64,000 nt of DNA from Pirellulales bacterium (GCA_016928165.1 JAFGLH010000150.1:1-64000); one strand, 5' to 3'; counted from the stretch's first letter, positions 55,600-64,000 are shown. Translations and numbers: made by a program. Notes: generated from the sequence alone by a model not told the origin.

Positions 55600-56691
55600 A
55601 TGAAAACACCTTATCAAACCACATCCGCCGCGAGGACGCGGCGGCTAAATAGCCACCCCCGCGAGCGCAGTCGCGTGGCGTTTCCCGAATCCCCGCATCC
55701 CCGCATCCCCAAATGCCCACGAGCGTTTACGCTCGTCGAGCTGCTTGTCGTTATCACGATCATCGGCGTGTTGATCGCCTTGTTGCTTCCGGCCGTCCAA
55801 GCCGCCCGCGAGGCGGCGCGAAGGGCGCAGTGCGCTAACAACTTCCATCAGGTCAGCGTGGCCTTGCATAACTACGCCGAAAAAATCGGCGCCTTTCCGC
55901 CCGGCTATATGCACTATGGCTGGTCGAGCGACGCGGTCGATTGCGGGCCGATCCCGTTTCCCGGCGGATCGAACGCCGGAACCGGCCCCAACGGCCCCAT
56001 GTACGCCGGCGCCGGCTGGTTCGCCTTCATTCTTCCGCAGATGGAACAACAGGCCGTGTGGAACATGTTCGATTTCTCCGTGGCCGCCTGGAATCGGCCG
56101 AACTTCACGGCCGCCGGAAATATCTTTCCCACAATCCTCTGTCCCAGCGACGCGGGCAACGACGAACTGATCAATTATACCAATACCGGAACGAACGGCG
56201 TTTTGCCCGAGGAAGATGTGGGGCAGACGAACATCGCCGGCGTTGCCGACACGCTCAACTGGACGTGCAGCGAAGGCTCGTGGGCGAAGACCTTCGGACG
56301 CAACGACGGCATGTTCGGCGGACGCGGCTGCTGTCGGGTCGCAGACGTCGCCGACGGACTAAGCCACACCATCATGCTGATCGAAGTCACCGGCGGCGGA
56401 CCAGGCTCTCATAAGGGATTCTCATGGGTAGGACAGGCCATGATCGACATGGAACACGGCATTAACAGCGACACCACGCTCCCCGGCGGGGGAGAGCTTT
56501 CCGATCCCTCGGGCGGGACGATCTGGCAGTCGCGGCTGGCCGGCCCGTCGAGCTGGCATCCCGGCGGATGTAACTGCGCGCTGGGCGACGGCAGCGCCCA
56601 TTTCCTTTACGAAGACATCGACCAGAGTGTTTTGGAGGCCCTGACCACCCGCGCCGGCGGGGAGGTGATCAGCGCCAACGCCGCGTTTTGA
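55600..56691 (+). CDS. DUF1559 domain protein with type IV pilin-like N-methylation site
   Basis: AFTLVELLVVITIIGVLIALLLPAVQAAREAARRAQCANN; C-terminal H-X9-DG variant HPGGCNCALGDGSAHFL. Confidence 0.93.
   Translation: MKTPYQTTSAARTRRLNSHPRERSRVAFPESPHPRIPKCPRAFTLVELLVVITIIGVLIALLLPAVQAAREAARRAQCANNFHQVSVALHNYAEKIGAFPPGYMHYGWSSDAVDCGPIPFPGGSNAGTGPNGPMYAGAGWFAFILPQMEQQAVWNMFDFSVAAWNRPNFTAAGNIFPTILCPSDAGNDELINYTNTGTNGVLPEEDVGQTNIAGVADTLNWTCSEGSWAKTFGRNDGMFGGRGCCRVADVADGLSHTIMLIEVTGGGPGSHKGFSWVGQAMIDMEHGINSDTTLPGGGELSDPSGGTIWQSRLAGPSSWHPGGCNCALGDGSAHFLYEDIDQSVLEALTTRAGGEVISANAAF
55625..55679. repeat. palindromic sequence in DUF1559 leader
   Basis: CCGCCGCG-AGGA-CGCGGCGG followed by CCACCCCCGCGAGCGCAGTCGCGTGG. 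Confidence 0.65.
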
Positions 56692-56718
56692 TTTTCCGAT
56701 ATATCCGAATGTAAAGCC

Positions 56719-56733
56719 GCGACCAGTGGTCGC
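56719..56733. repeat. palindromic element family I
   Basis: GCGACC-AGT-GGTCGC in context AAAGCCGCGACCAGTGGTCGCGC. Confidence 0.55.
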
Positions 56734-56749
56734 GCAAAAGAGGAACGCC

Positions 56750-57172
56750 ATGACAGCTCGGGCGCAGATTGTATGTTTGACTCTACTCCTGCTCATCCCA
56801 GTCGGTTGCGGTTATCGCAGCAGCCTCGACCGAAAGGTGATCTCCGGCACGATAACCATTGGCGGCGAGAAGGCGCCGCGGGGATTCGTGCGATTCGTTC
56901 CGATCGAGGGCACTCAAGGTCCGGCCACCTCGGCCCGCATTTCCGACGGCGAATATCGCGCGACCAACCGCGGCGGCGTCCCCTTCGGCAAGCATCGCGT
57001 CGAGATCGCCGCCCAACGCCCGACCGGCGAGATGATCGACCTGGGCGGCGGCCAATTTACCGAAAAATTGGAGCAGATCGGCGACAAGAAGTACGCCGGC
57101 AAGGACTCGCCGCTCAGAGTTGAAGTCAACGCCGACAGTAAAGATCGAATGGACTTCGAGATTACCGAGTAG
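56750..57172 (+). CDS. small lipoprotein, carboxypeptidase-regulatory-like fold
   Basis: MTARAQIVCLTLLLLIPVGCGY lipobox; KVISGTITIGGEKAPRGFVRFVPIEG. Confidence 0.75.
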   Translation: MTARAQIVCLTLLLLIPVGCGYRSSLDRKVISGTITIGGEKAPRGFVRFVPIEGTQGPATSARISDGEYRATNRGGVPFGKHRVEIAAQRPTGEMIDLGGGQFTEKLEQIGDKKYAGKDSPLRVEVNADSKDRMDFEITE

Positions 57173-57249
57173 GTCAGGTACCCCGTACCTGACAATTTCT
57201 TCCAATCCGTTCTCGGGCGATCGTGTCAGGTACGGCGTACCTGACCTAC
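57169..57249. repeat. palindromic element family A overlapping a stop codon
   Basis: GTAGGTCAGGTACCCCGTACCTGAC ... GTCAGGTACGGCGTACCTGACCTAC; contains TAG stop 57170-57172. Confidence 0.9.
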
Positions 57250-57404
57250 AATACTACAATACTGACCTACGACCTACAAAAACAGGTGGCAAATGGGCCA
57301 GTGAGTCTGTTATAATGTAGCCGTCATTTTGTATAGCAATCTTACCAAACAACTTACCATCCTGCCGGTCTTATCGCACTGACGGGCGGGCGAGGGGGAT
57401 TAAA

Positions 57405-58631
57405 ATGGAAATACGCGATTTTGATGACCAACACCAACAATTACCCAATTCAACGCTAAATCGCCGTAAAATGCTGATCGGCGCCGGCGCGGCGGCGGCT
57501 TGGGTTGCCCTGGGCGGCGGACGCCGGGCCGCGGCCGAATCGCCGAAGGCCGTCGTCCATGAAACCAAAATCATCAGCCGACAACCGGACTATTACCACG
57601 GCTGGCCGACCATCGCGCGGCGAAAAAACGGCGAACTGCTCGTCGTCTACTCCGGCGGACGCGAACGCCACGTCGGTCCATTCGGTCGCGTGGAAATGAT
57701 GCGATCGCACGACGACGGAAAGACCTGGGGGTGGCCCTGCGTGATACTCGACATGGAAATCGACGTCCGCGACGCCGGCGTCATGGAGACCGACAAGAGA
57801 ACGCTGCTGGTCACCACATTCACCTCCACGGCCTACCTCAAGCGGCTAGAGGCGGAAATCAAACGAGCGGAGGAAAAAAAGAAAGGTGCTTGGACCCCCG
57901 AACACATCGACAACTGGCGGGCCGCGCACGAAAGACTCACCGACGAACAACGCAAGCAACTCATTGGCGCGTGGATGATCCGCTCGACCGACGACGGCCT
58001 GACCTGGTCTCAGCCGTATAAGTGCCCGGTGGACGCGCCCCACGGCCCGATTCAATTAGCCGACGGCCGACAGCTTTACGCGGGCAAGGAGATCGGCGGC
58101 GACGGCCGGATCGGCGTTTGCCAATCGACCGACGATGGACAGACGTGGCAATGGTTGGCCGAGATTCCGGCGCGACCCGGCGACGATCCGGCAAAAGACT
58201 ATCACGAGCTGCACGGCGTCGAGGCCGTCGACGGCCGGGTCATCGTACAGATCAGAAACCACAACAAGCGGAACAACAACGAAACGTTGCAAACCGAATC
58301 GTCCGACGGCGGGAGGACTTGGACCGCGCCGCATCCGATCGGCGCGTGGGGATTGCCCTCGCATCTGCTGCGATTGAAAGACAACCGGCTGCTGATGACC
58401 TACGGCTATCGGCGCAAGCCGTACGGAAATCAAGCGAGAATCAGCGCGGACAACGGCCGCGCGTGGTCCGGGCCAATCGTCGTCTCCGCCGACGGCGCCA
58501 ACGGAGACCTCGGCTATCCGTCGACCGTGCAACTCGCCGACGGCGCGCTGTTGACCGTTTGGTACGAGCAATCGCACGGGGGCAAGTTCCCCGCCGTCTT
58601 GCGGCAGGCACGTTGGTCGCTCGATCAGTAA
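57405..58631 (+). CDS. sialidase/BNR-repeat family secreted protein (Tat-like leader)
   Basis: NRRKMLIGAGAAAAWVALGGGRRAAA leader; Asp-box-like SHDDGKTWGWP, STDDGLTWSQP, STDDGQTWQW, SSDGGRTWTAP, SADNGRAWSGP. Confidence 0.87.
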   Translation: MEIRDFDDQHQQLPNSTLNRRKMLIGAGAAAAWVALGGGRRAAAESPKAVVHETKIISRQPDYYHGWPTIARRKNGELLVVYSGGRERHVGPFGRVEMMRSHDDGKTWGWPCVILDMEIDVRDAGVMETDKRTLLVTTFTSTAYLKRLEAEIKRAEEKKKGAWTPEHIDNWRAAHERLTDEQRKQLIGAWMIRSTDDGLTWSQPYKCPVDAPHGPIQLADGRQLYAGKEIGGDGRIGVCQSTDDGQTWQWLAEIPARPGDDPAKDYHELHGVEAVDGRVIVQIRNHNKRNNNETLQTESSDGGRTWTAPHPIGAWGLPSHLLRLKDNRLLMTYGYRRKPYGNQARISADNGRAWSGPIVVSADGANGDLGYPSTVQLADGALLTVWYEQSHGGKFPAVLRQARWSLDQ

Positions 58632-58702
58632 TCGCGCGACGGAAAAACACTGCCGGACAAGCCGGCCGTGGCGCCCGACTCCCATTTGGCATATTCAATA
58701 CC

Positions 58703-60694
58703 ATGAAACGATTCCCAAGATGGTTCTTGTTGTGCTGGATGGCCTTTAGTTCGGCGTCGGCGTTTGCTTCCGGCATCCGGCCGATTGAAATCGACGGGCA
58801 TGGACCGGGGCGGGTATTCGAGGGGATTGGCGCGCTGAGCGCCGGCGCGTCGTCGCGATTGTTGATCGACTATCCCGGGCCTCAACGCGGCGAAATACTC
58901 GATCTGTTGTTCAAGCCGAACTTCGGCGCCGCCTTTCATCATCTGAAAGTGGAGGTCGGCGGCGACGTCAATTCGACCGACGGCACGGAACCGAGCCACG
59001 CCCGAACGCGCGAAGAATTCGATAACCCCCGGCCCGAGTATTTCCGGCGGGGATACGAGTGGTGGCTGATGCGCGAGGCGAAACGCCGCGACCCGCGGAT
59101 CGCCTTGGACGTGCTCCAATGGGGCGCGCCGGCCTGGATCGGCGAAAAGGATCATCCCTGGCCCGACGATCCCGACGCGCTCGAATGGCCGCAAAGAAAA
59201 TCGCTCAACGCCAGGAAGTTCTACACTCGGGACAATGCCGAGTTCGTCGCCGCGTTCATCCGCGGAGCGAAGAAATATCACGATCTGGATATCGACTTCT
59301 GCGGAATCTGGAACGAAACGCCCCACGACCTGGAGTGGATCAAACTGCTGCGGCGGACGCTCGACGGCGGCGGGCTGGAACGGGTGAAGATCGTCGCTTC
59401 GGACCAGACCGACGATTGGAACATCGTCGAGGCCATGGAGCGCGACCCGGCGTTGAAGGCCGCCGTTCACGCCGTCGGCGTTCATTACCCGAAGTATCGC
59501 AGCAGCGACGCGGCCCGGCGGTGCGGCAAGCCGCTCTCGGCCAGCGAGGACGGCCCGCTGCGGCCGTTGAACGATTGGTCGGCGGCCGGGGCCTTGGCGA
59601 AAATCTACAACCGCAACTACGTCCTCGGCCGCATGACCCGCACGGTGATCTGGAGCCTGGCGACGGCCTACTACGACGCGCTGCCTTGGCCCGACTCGGG
59701 TCCGATCAAGGCCGACTCGCCGTGGTCGGGCCACTACGAAGTGCATCCCGCCCTGTGGGCCGTCGCCCATACGACGCAGTTCGTTCGCCCGGGGTGGCAA
59801 TACCTCGACTGCGCCTGCGGAATGCTCCGCTATCAGGGAAGCTACGTATCGTTGCGAAGCCCCGCGCCGGACGACGATTACAGCATCGTCGCCGAGACGG
59901 TCGACGCCCGGCGACCGCAGACGCTGGTGTTTCGCGTCGGCGGCGGGCTATCGGCCAAACCGTTGCACGTCTGGCGGAGCGACCGCCGCAGCCAATTCGA
60001 GCGGCTCGACGATCTGCCCGTGCTCGACGGCTTGCTGACCGTCACTTTTGAGCCGGGATGCATCTACTCGCTGACCACGACCACCGGGCAGCAAAAGGGC
60101 CGGACGAATCCGCCGCCGTCCGCCGACTTCCCGTTCCCGTATACCGATGATTTCGACGACGGCCGGGTGGGCGGATTGCCGAACTATTTTTCCGACCAGG
60201 GCGGCGTGTTCGAGATCGCCGACCGGCCCGACGGCGGACGCTGTCTGCGGCAGTCGCTCGCCCGGCAAGGCATCGATTGGCACAGCCATCCCAACCCCGA
60301 GCCGTACACCATGATCGGCTCGAAGGACTGGCGCGACTACGGCGTAAGCTGCCAGGCGTTCGTGGAGGACTCGGGCTACGCGGCCGTTTACGGACGAATT
60401 GCCGAGGGCCTGCAAAGCGAGCAGCCGCCGCGCGGATACTGGTTGAAGGCGAACGCCGACGGCCGTTGGGAATTGAAGGCCTCCACAAAAACATTGGCTA
60501 GCGGGCGGGCGCCGTTCCCCGCCGACCGCTGGCATACGCTCGAGTTGCGGTTCGACGGGCCGCGAATCACCGCCCTGATTGACGGCGAACAGATGGCTTC
60601 CATCGAGGACCGCGCCTACAGCGGCGGCATGGCCGGACTGGGCAGCGGATGGAACCGCGCCCGCTTCGACGATTTTGCGGTCCGGGCACTATGA
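58703..60694 (+). CDS. galactosylceramidase-like glycoside hydrolase (GH59-like)
   Basis: GPGRVFEGIGALSAGASSRLLIDYPGPQRGEILDLLFKPNFGAAFHHLKVEVGGDVNSTDGTEPSHAR; DIDFCGIWNETPHD; LSASEDGPLRPLNDWSAAGALAKIYNRNYVLGRMTRTVIWSL. Confidence 0.85.
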   Translation: MKRFPRWFLLCWMAFSSASAFASGIRPIEIDGHGPGRVFEGIGALSAGASSRLLIDYPGPQRGEILDLLFKPNFGAAFHHLKVEVGGDVNSTDGTEPSHARTREEFDNPRPEYFRRGYEWWLMREAKRRDPRIALDVLQWGAPAWIGEKDHPWPDDPDALEWPQRKSLNARKFYTRDNAEFVAAFIRGAKKYHDLDIDFCGIWNETPHDLEWIKLLRRTLDGGGLERVKIVASDQTDDWNIVEAMERDPALKAAVHAVGVHYPKYRSSDAARRCGKPLSASEDGPLRPLNDWSAAGALAKIYNRNYVLGRMTRTVIWSLATAYYDALPWPDSGPIKADSPWSGHYEVHPALWAVAHTTQFVRPGWQYLDCACGMLRYQGSYVSLRSPAPDDDYSIVAETVDARRPQTLVFRVGGGLSAKPLHVWRSDRRSQFERLDDLPVLDGLLTVTFEPGCIYSLTTTTGQQKGRTNPPPSADFPFPYTDDFDDGRVGGLPNYFSDQGGVFEIADRPDGGRCLRQSLARQGIDWHSHPNPEPYTMIGSKDWRDYGVSCQAFVEDSGYAAVYGRIAEGLQSEQPPRGYWLKANADGRWELKASTKTLASGRAPFPADRWHTLELRFDGPRITALIDGEQMASIEDRAYSGGMAGLGSGWNRARFDDFAVRAL

Positions 60695-60799
60695 TTTTTA
60701 TTCGGAATTGCTCCGGCGGTTGGGATTGATCCGCAAACTGGACCTTGGCGGAGGGCAGGCCCGCTTTCACGGCAACGCCGAACAACACGCCCATATCTA

Positions 60800-60964
60800 A
60801 GAACGTGTTTTGAAAATCTCCCCTCCCCCTTTGGGAGATGGATCGGGGGTGAGGGCGGCTTGGATTGCATCGTCAACTTACGATGTTTTTCAGTCGATCG
60901 GCCCTTGTCCTAGCCCTCTCCCAAAGGGAGAGGGGACTAATTTTTCAATTTCAAAACACGTTCT
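60800..60964. mobile_element. MITE-like 165-bp element with 16-bp perfect terminal inverted repeats
   Basis: AGAACGTGTTTTGAAA (60800-60815) and TTTCAAAACACGTTCT (60949-60964); encloses two family C motifs, no ORF for a transposase. Confidence 0.65.
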
Positions 60965-61136
60965 AAGGTGTCCGCCGCGGCAGGGTGGACAATATCGACC
61001 CGCCGCGACTTGACTTTGCCGGGCCAGAGACGAAAAATTGCAGCGGCTACCGGATTATCGGTTGCACGTTGCGGTATTGCGGCGTCTGCCCGCGCTGCGG
61101 GAAGACTTCAACCCATATAAAAAAGGAGAAGCAAAG

Positions 61137-61646
61137 ATGTTGGAACCCAAGTTGCAAGAATCGCTGGATCGACAGATCAACGCGGAGTTGTATTCGTCGT
61201 ATCTGTACCTTTCGATGGCGGCCCATTTGGAGGCGGAGAACTTCCGCGGCATGGCACAATGGATGCGCGCGCAGTCGGGCGAAGAGACCGCCCACGCCAT
61301 GAAAATCTACGATTACGTGCTGGAACGCAACGGGCGGGTGACGCTCGCGCGGATCGACGGACCGAAGACGAAGTGGGCTTCGCCGTTGGAGCTGTTCGAG
61401 GACGCCTACGCCCACGAACAGAAAGTGACGGCGATGATCAACAACTTGATGGACCTGGCGGTGGAAGAAAAAGACCACGCCAGCCACGATTTTCTCGAAT
61501 GGTTCGTCACCGAACAGGTCGAGGAGGAGTCCAATGCGTCGGCGATCGTCGAGCAACTCAAGCTGGTCGGCGACAGCGGCGTGGGCCTGTACATGATCGA
61601 CCAACAACTCGGCCAGCGGACGCCATCGACATCGGCGGCCGAGTAG
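61137..61646 (+). CDS. ftnA: bacterial non-heme ferritin
   Basis: MLEPKLQESLDRQINAELYSSYLYLSMAAHLEAENFRGMAQWMRAQSGEETAHAMKIYDYVLERNGRVTL. Confidence 0.92.
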   Translation: MLEPKLQESLDRQINAELYSSYLYLSMAAHLEAENFRGMAQWMRAQSGEETAHAMKIYDYVLERNGRVTLARIDGPKTKWASPLELFEDAYAHEQKVTAMINNLMDLAVEEKDHASHDFLEWFVTEQVEEESNASAIVEQLKLVGDSGVGLYMIDQQLGQRTPSTSAAE

Positions 61647-61686
61647 CGGTTTATTCCACTACAAATCAATCAAGGAGTATTACTAC

Positions 61687-62277
61687 ATGTGTACGCTGGT
61701 TACCAAAGAGGCCCCGGACTTCGCCGCCCAGGCGGTGATGCCGGACGGCTCGTTCGACGAGGTGAAATTGTCGTCGTATCGGGGCAAGCACGTGGTGATC
61801 TTTTTCTATCCCCTGGACTTCACGTTCGTTTGCCCCTCGGAGATAGTCGCCTTCGACGCGGCGTTGGAGAAATTCGAGCGGAAAGGGGCACAGGTGTTGG
61901 GCTGCTCGGTCGATTCGCACTTCACGCACCTCGCCTGGCGCAACACGCCGCGCAAACAGGGAGGGATCGGTCCGATCCGCTATCCGCTGATCTCCGACCT
62001 GTCGAAGCAGATATCGAAGGATTTCGGCGTCTATTTGGACCCGCCGGGGGTGGCGCTGCGGGGGCTGTTCCTAATCGACAAGGAAGGCATAGTCCGCCAC
62101 GCCTTGATCAACGACCTGCCTATCGGCCGCAGCGTGGACGAGGCCCTGCGCGTGCTCGACGCGCTCCGCTACCACGAGGAGCACGGCGACGTTTGCCCCG
62201 CCGACTGGCACGAGGGCGAGGAGGCAATGAAGCCCACGGCCGAGGGCGTGGCCTCGTATCTGGCGAAACACGGCTAG
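61687..62277 (+). CDS. ahpC: 2-Cys peroxiredoxin (AhpC/TSA)
   Basis: FFYPLDFTFVCPSEIVAFDAALEKFERKGAQVLGCSVDSHFTHLAW; resolving HGDVCPADW. Confidence 0.93.
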   Translation: MCTLVTKEAPDFAAQAVMPDGSFDEVKLSSYRGKHVVIFFYPLDFTFVCPSEIVAFDAALEKFERKGAQVLGCSVDSHFTHLAWRNTPRKQGGIGPIRYPLISDLSKQISKDFGVYLDPPGVALRGLFLIDKEGIVRHALINDLPIGRSVDEALRVLDALRYHEEHGDVCPADWHEGEEAMKPTAEGVASYLAKHG

Positions 62278-62279
62278 GT

Positions 62280-62295
62280 CGGATTCCAGAATCCG
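62280..62295. repeat. short palindrome CGGATTC-CA-GAATCCG
   Basis: Immediately after the peroxiredoxin stop codon. Confidence 0.6.
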
Positions 62296-62336
62296 TCGAA
62301 TGTGGTAAGATGGCAGCCTGATTATTCGAAAATGGT

Positions 62337-62364
62337 CCTCTCTCCCTTTGGGAGAGGGGAGAGG
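62337..62364. repeat. palindromic element family C, intergenic
   Basis: CCTCTCTCCCTTTGGGAGAGGGGAGAGG. Confidence 0.75.
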
Positions 62365-62389
62365 CTTTCAGAAAAAATTGGGTTAGACG

Positions 62390-63424
62390 GTGAAAATCGG
62401 ATTGGTCGGCTATCAAGGCTCGGGCAAGAGCACGTTGTTCCATTGGCTCACCGGCGTTGCGCCGGATCCGGCGGCGGCCCACGTCGGCCAAAGCGCGATG
62501 GCCGCCATACCCGATCCGCGCATCGAAAAACTTTGCGAGGTCTATCATCCCAAAAAGGTCACCATCGCCTCCTTGGAGCTGGTCGATACGCCCGGCATGA
62601 GCCGCGCGCACGAGGGCAACGCCGCCCGGCTGGCGATGATCCGCGAGGCCGGTTGCCTGGTCCTGGTGGCCGCCGCGTTCGACGGCGGCGATACCATGGC
62701 CGACATCCGCTCGTTCGACGAAGACCTCATGCTGGCTGATATGGAAATCGTCACCGGGCGCATCGAGCGGTTGGAAGAATCGCTTAAAAAGCCGCTCCCC
62801 CGACCCGAACATCTGCAACTCGAACACGAGCGCGAGACGCTGGGAATCGTCCTGCGGGCGATCGAGTCGGGCAATCCGCTCCGCGAGTCGCACATGAGCG
62901 AGGAGCAGCGGAAGGTGACCCGCGCGTTCCGCCTGCTAAGCGAGAAGCCGCGGCTGGTGATCGTCAACACGGCCGACGACGAATCGGACCCGGAGCGTTT
63001 TACCTCCCGCTCCACGCCCGAGCTGCCCATCTTGGCCGTTCCCGCCGGGCTGGAGTTGGAACTGTCGAAGATGAGCGCGGAGGACCGCGCCGAATTCGAG
63101 CGCGAGATGGACCTGGTGGCCACCGACCGCGACCATCTGATCCGCACATTGATGGACGTATCGGGCCAGATGATCTTCTTCACCGCCGGCGAGAAGGAGG
63201 TCCGCACATGGCTCTTGCGTCGCGGCGGGACGGCCCTCGAGGCGGCCGACAACATCCACACCGACCTGGCCCGCGGCTTCATCCGCGCCGAGGTGATGGC
63301 CGTCGCCGACCTGTTGCGAGTCGGCGGCGAGCGCGAGATAAAGGCCCAGCACTTAATGCGTCAGGAACCGAAGGACTACGTCATCCAGGACGACGACATC
63401 ATTTTCATCAGGTTCAGCGTATAG
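62390..63424 (+). CDS. OBG/YchF-type GTPase with C-terminal TGS-like domain
   Basis: MKIGLVGYQGSGKSTLFHWLTG; LVDTPGMSR; C-terminal AEVMAVADLLRVGGEREIKAQHLMRQEPKDYVIQDDDIIFIRFSV. Confidence 0.85.
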   Translation: MKIGLVGYQGSGKSTLFHWLTGVAPDPAAAHVGQSAMAAIPDPRIEKLCEVYHPKKVTIASLELVDTPGMSRAHEGNAARLAMIREAGCLVLVAAAFDGGDTMADIRSFDEDLMLADMEIVTGRIERLEESLKKPLPRPEHLQLEHERETLGIVLRAIESGNPLRESHMSEEQRKVTRAFRLLSEKPRLVIVNTADDESDPERFTSRSTPELPILAVPAGLELELSKMSAEDRAEFEREMDLVATDRDHLIRTLMDVSGQMIFFTAGEKEVRTWLLRRGGTALEAADNIHTDLARGFIRAEVMAVADLLRVGGEREIKAQHLMRQEPKDYVIQDDDIIFIRFSV

Positions 63425-63558
63425 TAGTTTCGTTTAGCACGAGTCGGGCGAATCAAGATCGCACATATTTTTGGCAGGGCCGCGCCGACGACCGCCATCT
63501 GGCCGATCCAGGCGGCTTGCATTTTGTCGCGGAATGTTTATGGGGGCAGACGGCGGAA

Positions 63559-64000
63559 CTACCGGTCCACCACGCAGCGGAAGCCGATCGTGCCCGAACG
63601 GTCGCGGCTGGGCGCCATCAACAAGTATTTTCCGTGCTGGTCGAGCTTGGTGTTCCGGGGAAAATACCACCATCCCTTGGCGGGCCGATAGTAGCTGCCG
63701 CCGCGAAGCACTGCCGCGCGGGTGTGTTCGTCGTGATATTCGTCGGTCCAATGCCAGATGTTGCCCATCATGTCCATCGCGTCGAAGGGGCTTGCGCCGC
63801 GGGGATGGGCGTCGACGTCGTCCGGCCCGCGAAGCTCCGGGGCGTCGTCGGGTTTCGGCATGGCCTCGGGGTTCGGTTCTTTGCCCCAGGGGAACGGCCG
63901 TCCGTCCGTTCCCTGGGCGGCGTACTGCCATTCCCATTCGTGCGGCAGGCGTTTACCTGCCCAAGCCGCGTAGGCCCGGGCGTCCTCGATCGAAACCCAT
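63559..64000 (-). CDS. formylglycine-generating enzyme / SUMF1-type protein, partial (runs off right edge)
   Basis: WVSIEDARAYAAWAGKRLPHEWEWQYAAQGTDGRPFPWGKEPNPE...GASPFDAMDMMGNIWHWTDEY...LRGGSYY...IGFRCVVDR. Confidence 0.88.
   Translation of the reverse strand, partial: WVSIEDARAYAAWAGKRLPHEWEWQYAAQGTDGRPFPWGKEPNPEAMPKPDDAPELRGPDDVDAHPRGASPFDAMDMMGNIWHWTDEYHDEHTRAAVLRGGSYYRPAKGWWYFPRNTKLDQHGKYLLMAPSRDRSGTIGFRCVVDR

Noticed and set aside
14088-57249. CRISPR array from the repeated GTCAGGTAC units
   Set aside because: Repeats are dispersed, in mirrored pairs, with no regular spacer array and no cas genes.
58022-60694. 890-aa ORF covering the GH59-like gene from 58022
   Set aside because: First part is an alternate frame of the sialidase gene; a signal peptide MKRFPRWFLLCWMAFSSASAFAS starts at 58703.

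Overview
This window looks like chromosomal DNA of a planctomycete, judged from the DUF1559 pseudopilin, a PEP-CTERM protein, an ECF sigma/FecR-LamG pair and PknB kinases with a shared N-terminal module. It holds about 50 supportable genes on both strands. I saw no rRNA, tRNA, CRISPR array or intact transposase. Recognisable genes include asnS, lptB, rsmG, wecB, ferritin, 2-Cys peroxiredoxin, both subunits of an archaeal-type DNA topoisomerase VI, a hydE-hydG-hydF [FeFe]-hydrogenase maturation cluster, two tandem oversized signal peptidases I, a sulfotransferase/glycosyltransferase cluster, and a sigma/FecR/PEP-CTERM/DUF1559/sialidase/GH59 block. The most interesting signal is a collection of dispersed palindromic elements. 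Several sequence families share one architecture: two hairpin half-units in mirror orientation around a non-conserved spacer. Arms show compensatory base changes. Copies lie between genes and also, in frame, inside coding sequences (hydE, a glycosyltransferase, a signal peptidase I, the FecR/LamG protein, the DUF1559 leader). This resembles the Rickettsia palindromic elements, but with several unrelated families in one genome. All calls come from reading the sequence and supplied ORFs; no database search was run.
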